NCBI RefSeq assembly: GCF_949987515.2
Contig: NC_082697.1
Coordinates: 20,219,730 to 20,283,729 of the forward strand
From: Delphinus delphis
Lineage: Eukaryota; Chordata; Mammalia; Artiodactyla; Delphinidae
Length of the DNA: 64,000 bases
Reading direction: 5' to 3'
Part shown: piece after piece, positions 55,473-64,000 of the stretch
Layout: every line of letters begins with the position of its first letter
How positions within the stretch are numbered: position 1 is the stretch's first letter
Notes under the pieces: model-generated
The model's input: only the letters and a program-made list of their open reading frames with translations
Database searches by the model: none
Told to the model about the DNA's origin: nothing
Program-made: the position numbers and the translations under genes

Positions 55473-56282
55473 CTGTAAACCGAGGAGCTCAAGTTAATGG
55501 CACCTATTCCTTGGGGAGGGGACATAGGCCCCCGGAGCTGGAACGGCAAGAGCCCTTTGAATGTAGGCAGCAACCGCCATCCTCCCCTTCCACACAGATC
55601 TACACACTGGTCTGGCTGAGCCACATCCCGGCCCTGCCTGGCCCTCCAGCCTCATCTCAGCTGGGATGCTCTGGTCTCTGGAACTTTGGGAGGACACAGA
55701 GGATGGCTGTGCTCTTCCTGGGTGCTGACAGCGAGAAGACAGGGACTCTGTTCAAGAGATACCCGGACTCCAGGCTGCTGTTTTCCCAAGACCCTGCAAG
55801 AGTGAAAGGCTCAATCAGACAAGGATCCCATACTCCCCAAAGCACTGCAGGAGGCAGACACAGGGGCCCAACCCAGAGGCACTGAGCCAAGAGGCCTGTC
55901 ACACTGGAGGAGGCCCAGAGGTGCCAGCTCGGCAGCTGGCCCTGGATGGCAATGCGCTGCCGGCTGATAGATGGCTTTCAGATGAGGGTGCTGTGCAGGC
56001 TGCCAGCTGTGCCCGTACAGGCCAGCGATCAGCAGGGCTGCTTTGCTCCCCTCCGTTCCCACACATACCTGGAAACATCACACCTCCAACGAGCGGCAAT
56101 TAATCTGTGCAGGAGACAAGCAGGGACAGGACAGGACCGGGGAGCTGCCAGCAAGCTGCTGTGCCTTGTCTGCCTTCCCTGGAGGGTCAGCCAGGCCCTC
56201 AAGACACACAGTCTACCAGCCAGAGATGCACCAGCTCGCCTTCACCAACAGCCCTGGGGGGAGGCAAACGCAGGGACCCTGG
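55473..56282. other. Unassigned GC-richer block with a possible regulatory core
   Basis: No repeat. 55920-56115 retains about 10 CpGs and has gcagctggccctgg and gcggcaattaatc. Long open frames here run into the downstream SINE and are not credible genes. Confidence 0.35.
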
Positions 56283-56712
56283 TGCATGGCAAAGGGCACT
56301 GGACTGAGAGCTGGAAATACAGGTTCAAATCCCAGCTCTGGGCTTCCCTGGTGGCGCAGTGGTTGAGAGTCCGCCTGCCGATGCAGGGGACACGGGTTCG
56401 TGTCCCGGTCCGGGAAGATCCCACATGTCGCAGAGCGGCTGGGCCCGTGAGCCATGGCCGCTGAGCCTGCGCGTCCGGAGCCTGTGCTCCTCAACGGGAG
56501 AGGCCACAACAGTGAGAGGCCCGCGTATCGAAAGAAAAAAAAAAAATCCCAGCTCTGCCATTGACAGGCTGTGAGGCCTTTAGCAAATCTTGTCACTTCT
56601 CTGGGCTTCATTTTCCACCACTGGAAACCTGCAACTTCTCAGAGTTAGGGTGAGAAGAGAATGAAATGACTCGTGTGAAGTGCCTGGCACACGGCAGACA
56701 CACGACAAATTA
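56283..56712 (+). repeat. MIR SINE split by a SINE
   Basis: Left 56283-56340 ('caggttcaaatcccagctct'); right 56558-56712 ('ccattgacaggctgtgag', 'gaagtgcctggcacacggca'). The two join in register. Confidence 0.93.
56341..56543 (+). mobile_element. Young CHR SINE inside MIR
   Basis: Full-length, with perfect 14-bp duplications aaatcccagctctg (56327-56340, 56544-56557). Confidence 0.98.
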
Positions 56713-57009
56713 GCGATTTCTCTCCTCTGTCCTCAGGTGTCCACCTAGACCCTGGGCTTCCCCCAGGGAAACCCCACATATGATTACTAAACAGGCACAG
56801 AGCACCTCCCCCAGGCCAATGAGGGTCCTCCGAAAATGGGGAAGTATGGGGGAGCAAGTCTCTTTCCATGAATCATTCAATCTGGGAACAGCCTAATGGT
56901 GGCAAAGAAAGGAGACCCATGCCGGTGACTTGGGTCCAGGTGGTCGCCTGTCCCCTGTCTCACCCCTGCCCAGTCCACAAACTCCAGAATGCCAAGAGAT
57001 GACCTCTAG
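56713..57009. other. Unassigned sequence
   Basis: Nothing recognised. Confidence 0.4.
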
Positions 57010-57520
57010 AAGAAATTTCAGATCACATCCCTGTCCTATTTTTAAAGCCCCAGGTGGCTCCTTAGTGCCGACAAAGTAAAAATGCCTCCTCGTGGCATTC
57101 AATGTCAGTTTCAAATCTGCTGAGTCTCACCCCTCATTATGAACCTCCCTCTTCCAACCATGCAGAAAGCGTGCCTTTCCCAGAATGCACCAGGACGTTG
57201 CAAGACTGGGCCTTTGCACGTGCTGTCCCCCTACCTGGAAAGCCCACCCTGAGCTCTTATCCATTTAAGGCACTGACCCTCCTTGGCGCAGCTTTAGAAA
57301 GACATCCTTCAATGTCTTTCTTAGTTACATGGGCTTTCTTACACCCGACATAACTGTCTATCAAGATCTTCCACCCATAAACATCTGTTTGATCTTTGGT
57401 CTTCTCCATAACTGAGCTGTGGGCCCCTCCAGCCCAGGACCATGTTTGAGTTCTCTCACGTCTCTGGCTCCTACAGAGTGTCTGACACATAATAGGTACT
57501 CTATAAATGTTTTGGTAACT
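57010..57520 (+). repeat. L2 LINE 3' end
   Basis: 'gactgggcctttgcacgtgc', 'acctggaaagcccaccctga', 'ggcccctccagcccaggacc', 'tgtctgacacataataggta' in sense order. Confidence 0.85.
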
Positions 57521-58039
57521 TCAGCGGAGTGTTCACTTACACCCCTATAATCATACCCATCACACCGTGGACTAATTGTGAAGCCACAGATGATTGACCC
57601 ACAATGAGGAGAGGGATAAACCAAGGTCCTGAGCACACCTGGTCATCTCCAGTCCTGAGCAAGTTCTTCTCAAGGTTCAAGATGGCTCAAGAATAGAGGG
57701 TAGCCTGCTGATCCCTCATCCCCCTGCTGTGTTAGCTAATGTCCAATTCTGACTCAGTTTATCCTTCTGTGGTCAAACCTAAAGACCACTTGGAAACAGT
57801 ACATTTCATCCTGGGGGCTTAAATCAGTGCTTCTACTCCTCTGGGAAGGCTCAGAGCTTCATCAACCTCCTGAGAGCCTTAGGTCAGCAGCTACTCTACT
57901 TCCATGACCAGCCCTTCTTTGCCTGATCCAGGTGGCCCCAGGGGTCATCAGAAAATTTGGAGAATCAAAGAGCCCCATGAACGGAAGAGAATTTTATTAG
58001 GGTGCAACTCATCTGTCTACTCACTCAGTGTTTAATTTA
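57521..58039. other. Unassigned sequence
   Basis: Nothing recognised. Confidence 0.4.
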
Positions 58040-58950
58040 TCTCGATAGCCTCCTCCCCCAGCTTGAATGCTTCTAGTGACAGGAAACTCACCACCTCCAA
58101 TGACATCTTATTCCATCCTTGGTCAGTCAGCCTCTTGGATGTCTCCAGGCCCTACAGTTTTCCATAGATCAATAGTTCTCATCTCCTCAGACCTCCTTCT
58201 TTCATAAAACGAGGAACAAAACATCCTTCCCCAAATTTGACAGATTTTTGAGGGAAGTGAAGAGACTTACATTTCACCTGGATACCTCTGGGTCTGACAC
58301 TCTCCTTCCACTGAATTCTCATTCTCTGCCCTGCATCTCCGTTCTTGTGATATTTCTATTAACACTATGTGAGAGCAAGTTGATTTGGGGGTCTGTATCA
58401 TCCTGATTATTTATATGAAGTCAAGCATCAACTAAAATCCCCAAGACATTAAAGACCCGCTAGGCTAAGCCAGAGATACCCTAGCCAGGGCTGGGGTCAT
58501 TGCTTCTGCATCCCAACACAGGACACTCCATTATTCCTCTACTGATTCACTTTTTAAGATTTGGCCCCAAATTGGCCCCACGGGTAGCCAAGACCTTTTC
58601 AGATACTGATTCTTTCATCTAGCCTCTCTTCACACTTTTTCTTTTTCATCTTTATTTCATCTGTGAGTCTCATCAGTGGATTTTCTACCTCTTCACCCAA
58701 ACCATTCATTAAAAATACTAAATAAGATCATAGCTGAGATAGAGCCCTTAGGCACTCCAATCGAGACCTCTCTGCAGGATGATATCAACTCATTAATCTG
58801 CTCTCAATAGGTAAGCTAGTCATTAATCTACTGGGATCCCCTAAAATCCAGTCCATATTCTCAGTCTTCTCCCTAGGAATAGCTGAAGATTCTTTCACAA
58901 GTTCTGCTGAAACTCTGCTGAAACCCAGATCAACAATCTGCATCATTGGA
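58040..58950 (+). repeat. CR1/L3-like LINE relic
   Basis: 'cttctagtgacaggaaactc', 'accacctccaatgaca', then 'gagcccttaggcactcca', 'cgagacctctctgcaggatg', 'tttcacaagttctgctgaaa' resemble an old CR1-type LINE. About 0.9 kb, long for so old an element; extent approximate. Confidence 0.62.
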
Positions 58951-58984
58951 CAGACATTACTAGAGATTACTGGTTTGCCACCCA

Positions 58985-59285
58985 ACACTCATCCTTCCTG
59001 ACTTTTGCAGGGAGGCAGTATGCCAAGATACTAACTACTTTTCCCAGTTTCCCTTGAAAATAACAGTGGCCACGTGACACATTCTGGCCAAAGAGGTCAA
59101 GATGGAAATTATTAAGTGGACCTTCCAGGAAAGCCACTTAAAAGAGGAAAGACTCCGAGGACGCAGGTCATTTGCTCTTTGCCCTTCCTGACTGGAATAT
59201 TGACGTGACACTGCAGATGGAGCAGCCATCTTGTTACCATGAGGGGAAAGTCAAGACAATCACAAACTCACCTCAGCTCTAAAAG
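58985..59285 (+). repeat. MaLR (MLT1-like) LTR fragment
   Basis: 'ggaggcagtatgccaagata', 'gtggccacgtgacacattct', 'ggccaaagaggtcaag', 'gatggagcagccatcttgt'. 3' end missing. Confidence 0.65.
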
Positions 59286-59329
59286 TCTCTGAAACTGATG
59301 CTAAAGACCATCTGCCTCAACTAAAACAA

Positions 59330-59762
59330 GTTGAGTTTTATGTGTCAACTTGACTGGGATGCCCAGATATTTGGTTATACATTACTTCTGAATATTCCTA
59401 AGAGAGTATTTTTGGATGAGATTAATATTTGAGTTGGCAGGCTGAGTAAAGTAGATTTTGGGTGGGCCTCCTCCAATCAGTTGAAGGCCTGGGTAGGAGA
59501 AAATGGCCAACCCTCCCTCAACTAACAGAGAATTCCTCCTGCATGATTGCCTTCAAGCCAGGGCATCTGTTTTTCCTGACTTTGAATTTGAACTGAAACA
59601 TTGGCTCTTCCTAGGTCTTGAGACTGCTGGTCTTCAGTTTGGAACTATACCATCAGCTCTCCTGGGTCTCCAGCTTGCCGACTCAATAGATGACAGATAG
59701 ATAGATAGATAGATAGATAAAGTCCTATTGGTTCTGTTTCTCCAGAAAACCCACCTCTGAAA
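59330..59762 (+). repeat. LTR-like repeat, second copy
   Basis: 'gagttttatgtgtcaacttg', 'caatcagttgaaggcctggg', 'ctggtcttcagtttggaact', 'cctattggttctgtttctcc'. Same family as 40153-40575. Confidence 0.78.
59697..59720. repeat. (GATA)n microsatellite
   Basis: Six GATA units inside the LTR-like repeat. Confidence 0.95.
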
Positions 59763-60093
59763 GATAAAGTAAGGGATCTGAGGAGGCAGGGAGAGCCTTC
59801 TGACAGCAACAAAGGTCTGTCCCTATGAAGGAGAAGGAGATGGAAGAAGGATTAGGTATAAAGGGTCTTGGATTACAGTGTTGTTCCCAGTTGCCAGGAC
59901 TATGGGGAGTCCTAAAGCCAAAGTTGCCTGGTGGAGGAGCCTGGCATACTGCAGGAGTAGATCTGCTTTAGTAGCCCCGCTGTGGTCACTCACTGCTGGG
60001 AGCAGCCCATGAGAAGCGTAGCTCTGGCCCAATCATGGTGAAGGATCCAGAGAGACAGCAGCCAGGCCATCAGTTGTGTTCCCACAGCAGGAG
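59763..60093. other. Unassigned sequence
   Basis: Nothing recognised. Confidence 0.4.
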
Positions 60094-60107
60094 ATCTGAT
60101 GATGATT

Positions 60108-60231
60108 TTTTTGGGGGGGGCCGCACTGCACAGCTTGTGGGATCTTAATTCCCCACCCAGGGATTAGGATCGAACCTGGGGCCATGGCACTGAAAGCACT
60201 GAGTCCTAACCACTGGACTGCCAGGGAACTT
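60108..60231 (-). mobile_element. Older CHR-family SINE, short form
   Basis: 'gggattaggatcgaacctgg' (B box), 'cactgagtcctaaccactgg', 'actgccagggaacttccc'. Near-identical flanks tgatgatgattttt / tgatgacgcattttt. Confidence 0.88.
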
Positions 60232-60234
60232 CCC

Positions 60235-60449
60235 TGATGACGCATTTTTTTTATGGCCACCACAGAAGTCCTTTTATATGTCTTGGCGGGTTTCTTACTC
60301 AACCCTTCTCCCCAGGTTGCAATATGCTCTAGGGTACTTGACATCTCTTTGACTATATATTTGGGTTCTATTCACGTATTTTGGGGCATCAGCAAAAGTC
60401 CCTTTCAGTATCCTGTTAAAAACTTTTGAAAGATACCAAATCTGTACTC
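60235..60449. other. Unassigned sequence
   Basis: Nothing recognised. Confidence 0.35.
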
Positions 60450-60762
60450 AAAAGAAAATCAATATTTCTAGCTGCTTTCACAATTTAGTAAGAGATAATA
60501 AAAACAAACAAACCAAATATTATTTTGGTAAGTTAGAATAAATTTTTAAAAGTATAATTCATAAACATAAAAGTCAAAAGCAATGAATTAGTAGAAAGAG
60601 AAAACATTAGTAGAATTTCTTTTTCAATCCAATAGTTGGTTCTTAAAGGAAAGGCAACAACTGAAGAGATAAAATCATTAGCTAGTCTAAATTTTAAATA
60701 ATCCCCAGACAAAACACAAATACTCCAAAACAAGAATGAGCAAGATGATCTAACCACTGATT
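60450..60762 (+). mobile_element. Ancient LINE-1 ORF2 relic
   Basis: 'caatagttggttcttaaagg' and 'atcattagctagtctaaat' resemble the L1 ORF2 region 'aagttggttctttgaaaa ... ctagccagact'. No open frame. Confidence 0.55.
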
Positions 60763-60776
60763 AAAAAAGAAGCTAG

Positions 60777-61095
60777 TGGTGCAGTGGTTAAGAATCCGCC
60801 TGCCAATGCAGGGGACACAGGTTCGACCCCCGGTCTGGGAAGATCCCACACGCACAGAGCAGCTAAGCCCGTGCGCTACAACTACTGAGCCTGTGCTCTA
60901 GAGCCCACGAGCCACAACTACTGAAGCCCGTGCGCCTAGAGCCCGTGCTCCACAACAAGAGAAGCCACCACAATGAGAAGCCCACGTACCGCAACAAAGA
61001 GTAGCCCTCGCTCACTGCAACTAGAGAAAGCCCATGCGCAGCAGTGAAGACCCAACACAGCCAAAATTAATTAATTAATTAATTAATTGTTTTTA
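60777..61095 (+). mobile_element. Older long-form CHR SINE (CHR-1 type)
   Basis: 'tggtgcagtggttaagaatc', 'aggttcgacccccggtctgg', then tandem 'gcccacgagccacaactact' units and an ATTA-repeat tail (61060-61088). Flanks aaaaaagaagcta / aaaaaaggaagcta. The first ~10 bp are missing. Confidence 0.92.
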
Positions 61096-61149
61096 AAAAA
61101 GGAAGCTAAAAGAAAATTACAAGTCAAAGAGATGTCAAGTACCTCATTT

Positions 61150-61265
61150 AGGTAGTGTTGCCTGGGGAGGCCTCTCCAAAGAGAGGTGACATTTGACCTG
61201 AGGCTTGAATGGGGAGAAGAAAGCAGTCCTGCAAAGACCTTGGAGAAGTCTTCTTCAGGCACAAA
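61150..61265 (-). repeat. L2 LINE relic
   Basis: 'ggggaggcctctccaaagag', 'aggtgacatttgacctgagg', 'cttgaatgggg' match reverse-complement L2 closely. Confidence 0.8.
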
Positions 61266-61299
61266 CAAATTTTTATACTTGAGGAACAGAAAGAAGGCC

Positions 61300-61440
61300 A
61301 CTTCCAGATGAGAAACCAAGATGCTGAGGTATTAAACATCTTACCTAAGGTCTCTCTGCTGGTAAATGGTGAAGCTGGGGCCTGAACCCAGAAGTTCAAA
61401 CCCAAGAGTCTGCACATGTCACCACCCCACTGTGGGTTTC
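61300..61440 (-). repeat. MIR SINE relic
   Basis: 'agatgagaaaccaagatgct', 'taccta aggtctctctgctg' and 'ggcctgaacccagaa' follow reverse-complement MIR. Confidence 0.6.
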
Positions 61441-61713
61441 TCTTACCCACTTCCATTTGCGTCTTGAGGTTTACACTGACGCTGCCCAGTTATTATCAGC
61501 TGTCCTTTCCTGAGTGAACTCTGGGCTTCCAGAAGAGCCTCCAGGTCAGTCCCTGGAGAACCAGGGGCCAGGAAGTGACATCCACTGACCTGCCCAGGCC
61601 CCAGGGTAGGATATCAAGGAGGAGTCATCATCCAGCCCTTCTCGTGCAGCCAAGCAAGTGTGATGGGCCGAACTAAGGTAAGACACTCAGGGCACAAAAA
61701 TTAAGGAGATACT
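61441..61713. other. Unassigned sequence
   Basis: Nothing recognised. Confidence 0.35.
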
Positions 61714-61882
61714 CTTTTCTTTTTTTTTTTTTTAATTAAAGTATAGTTGATTTACAATGTTGTGTTAATTTCTGCCGTACAGCAAAATGATTCAGTTTTA
61801 CATATACATACATTTGTTTTTTAAATATTCTTTTCCATTATGGTTTATCGTAAGATACTGAATATAGTTCTCTGTGCTATAC
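61714..61882 (-). mobile_element. LINE-1 3' end (antisense)
   Basis: T-run, 'aattaaagtatagttgattt', 'cagcaaaatgattcagtttt', 'gttctctgtgctatac'. About 170 bp. Confidence 0.93.
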
Positions 61883-61990
61883 CCACTCGTAACGTTACTC
61901 CTGCATTTGTGTTGTTGAACCCAGGTCTGCGTGCCCGATGCACAGTGAGACCAAACAAACTGAAACGGCAGAGTTTGGAGCAAAGAAAGG

Positions 61991-61996
61991 TTTATC
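61991..61996 (-). terminator. LTR polyadenylation signal
   Basis: Minus strand reads GATAAA (a variant of AATAAA) within gcgataaacc, downstream of the LTR TATA box. Confidence 0.55.
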
Positions 61997-62068
61997 GCAG
62001 GGCCATGCAAGGAGAATAGGAGGCTCGTGCTCAAAAGACCTGAACTCCTCCATGGTTTGGGGAGAAGA

Positions 62069-62080
62069 GCTTTTATAGGC
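62069..62080 (-). promoter_or_regulatory. LTR TATA box
   Basis: Minus strand reads GCCTATAAAAGC, a strong TATA box, ~75 bases upstream of the GATAAA poly-A signal, as in an LTR R region. Confidence 0.7.
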
Positions 62081-62530
62081 AAAATCTGGGGGGAGGGCTG
62101 CAGGGTGTGTGACCTTCCTCTGATTTGTTGGTGGTGAGGTAACAGGGCGGTGCTCCAGGAATTTCAATCATCTGCCTTCTGGTTCCAACCAGCCTGGGGT
62201 CCACGTGCCTGTGCTCAGCCTGAAGTTACCATCCTCCACCTGGGTGGGGGCCTTAGGTCCTGTAGAAGAACTCTGAGATACGTATCAAGTTGTTCTGTAT
62301 CCCCTGAGGAGCCAGGACCCTGCCCAATTGCTGCATTATCATTTCTTGACTGCATTTCCTTTGTTTCTGCATTCCCTCACTCCTCTAATTAGTAACTGTT
62401 TGAATCTGCCCTTTGGAACTCAGGGAAGGTCTAGGAGGCCTTTTTCCTACAAACAAGAAATGGGTGCACAGAAAGGCTTTTGTAACAGGCAGGACCCCAC
62501 TGGGTCCTGCTCTGTTTCGTTTACACAGCC

Positions 62531-64000
62531 TGAGAGTGGAGCCTCCTTAAATTCTGCACACTTGCCTCACCCCAGCCCGAGTCCTGTACTTGTGCCAGAA
62601 GCAGGATGTTACCCAGAGCCCTTCAGGTGCAGGACGTTGTCATTCTGGTGGCCTCCCACTGGCTTGCACTCCATCCCTTAGGCTGCATCTATTAATCACC
62701 TGGGCTCAGCCAGGTCTGTCCTCAATACTCTGGGGCTGAGGTCACAGCATACCCAGTGTCTGGACCATCCCAACCAGGACCATGTGTCAGCTTAGCAACT
62801 CCTCCATCAAAGTGGCTCCCCCTGGCCATGAGCTCACAAGGACTGTGTGTGTCCCTCCAGATGACAGCTCTTTTACCTCTGGGTGTCACAGCAAGAGCCA
62901 GAGAAGGAAGCAGGTGATAAGACTATAAAGTCATGTTTCCAGAAATGCCAACCAACCTTTTCTGACACCGCACCTGGACCTCCAGCCCCTTTGCCAACTT
63001 CCCCATTGTTTTATTATAATGAGCAACAAGCTCATTAATAACCCCTCCCCCTGAGTCCCAACCACAAGGGGAACCAGCAGGTGCAAGGGGCTCACAATTA
63101 GTCCTTTATAATGCGTGGTTGGCAACAAACCCACTCTGAAGCTGGAACAGCAAGGACCTGGCTCCTGGTAGCGTCTGCAGCCACTGGAGTAATTAATGGC
63201 AGAGGCACAGAATGGAGAGAGAGTATGTTAACTCTTGAGCAGCCACTGAGCCCAGAATTCTTGGAAAATTGAGGGGGAAGAATTTCGCATGCACTGGAAG
63301 AAAATGTCCAACTTCTGTCTCAGTCTCCCTGCCTGTGTCTCTGGTGTTTCTCCTCAATAAATCAGGCCCCTATCATCACCTCTATGAAGACAACCCAAAA
63401 CTTTGTGTTCTACCCTGTCTTCTCACTCCTACATTTCCAGCGGGTCCTGGGATATTCTATTGGCATCAGTCCAGAACTGAGACATCTGAATGTAGGTATC
63501 GGGACCTTTCCCGGGAAAGAGTAGCCTGGGGCTCAAGGGACAATAGTGAGGTTAGGAGTGGTACTATGTGGAACAGGGAAGTTCTCAAACTACGGCTGAG
63601 CAGAGGGGACTTTCCAGGGGCATTAAACATGAAAATCATAAATGTATAATGAACCCAACCTCCACAGTTGTATGGTTTTCTCCAGCAAAGAACACTGAAG
63701 GTAAAGTAGCACTGGCCAGGGAGTGTATCACAAAAGTCATGGAGTAGTGTATCACCATGGGGCCCAGATTGGGCATGGAGGAGAGTAGATTCAGGAAGGG
63801 CTGGTGGACTGATAAGACCATGAACATAAATACTCATGGGGTTGGAGTAAGGTCAAAAAGGCAAGTCAATGAGAGTGAAGGAAAGGAAAAGGAAGGAGAA
63901 CAGAGAAGGAACTCTGAGAAGCTAAGATTTCAGAGGCCAAGAGTTCAGATGTAATGACCAGATCCAGACTATAGCCATGGTTAGCTGTCAACAGAACCAT
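62531..64000. other. Unassigned, contains a TAAT-rich block
   Basis: No repeat recognised in the last 1.5 kb. 62995-63210 holds several TAAT/ATTA sites and a perfect hairpin. Frames up to 126 codons overlap on both strands and are unfamiliar. Confidence 0.35.
62995..63210. promoter_or_regulatory. Candidate homeodomain-rich element
   Basis: TAATGAGC and GCTCATTA form a perfect 8-bp inverted repeat with a 5-base spacer (63017-63037). Further cacaattag, tttataatgcg and gtaattaatgg sites and an E-box caggtg follow. Repeat-free. Function inferred from motif clustering. Confidence 0.3.

Larger units (their letters stand above)
61909..62530 (-). mobile_element. ERV-type solo LTR (antisense)
   Basis: On the minus strand the order is U3-like sequence, TATA box (62069-62080), poly-A signal (61991-61996) and U5 ending ...TTCAACA. 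No internal viral genes on either side. Better preserved than the MaLR LTRs, so probably younger; class I is a guess. Edges approximate, no target duplication seen. Confidence 0.75.

Noticed and set aside
55946..56464. 172-codon plus-strand open frame
   Set aside because: It runs straight into a young SINE (56341 onward), so the C-terminal part is repeat sequence.
61060..61088. AT-rich origin-like repeat
   Set aside because: It is the ATTA-repeat tail of the CHR-1 SINE.

Overview
The window is non-coding mammalian nuclear DNA, most likely from a whale or dolphin. About nine near-identical copies of a ~200-bp tRNA-derived SINE are present; each starts gggcttccctgg, carries Pol III A-box and B-box signals and normally ends in poly-A. 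These are CHR-family SINEs (Cetacea/Hippo/Ruminant). No BovB/Bov-A/ART2A-type ruminant repeat is recognisable, which favours a cetacean; hippo cannot be excluded. All family names are from memory of consensus features, not from a database search.

No functional protein-coding gene, exon series, rRNA, tRNA gene or CRISPR was found. The only recognisable protein matches are broken C-terminal pieces of LINE-1 ORF2. The other open frames (longest ~170-200 codons) either run through SINE/L1 sequence or match nothing I recognise. The window is therefore an intergenic desert or a large intron.

Layout: (1) 1-13 kb, old MIR, L2, MER5A and MaLR LTR relics, one young SINE, and a good CTCF-like motif near 11.39 kb. 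(2) 13-24 kb, a solo MaLR LTR, a MER20 copy, a three-level nest (SINE in young L1 in old L1, 15.4-17.8 kb) and a SINE cluster. (3) 24-29 kb, L2/MIR relics and a CpG-retaining, repeat-free block at 28.3-28.7 kb that is the best candidate regulatory element. (4) 30-41 kb, three long 5'-truncated L1 pieces and nested SINE/L1/LTR insertions. (5) 41-53 kb, a decayed MaLR element with two LTRs and an internal region (44.6-47.2 kb), several solo LTRs (one with perfect 5-bp target duplications), a long broken L2, and a repeat-free block with a CTCF-like motif at 52.6-53.0 kb. (6) 53-64 kb, an L1 in MER5A, a SINE in MIR, a CR1/L3-like relic, and a better-preserved antisense ERV-type LTR at 61.9-62.5 kb with TATA and poly-A signals.

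The main value of the window is its insertion archaeology: nested elements with readable target-site duplications give a relative order of events. A few repeat-free, CpG- or TAAT-rich blocks could be long-range enhancers. I saw no convincing new biological system.
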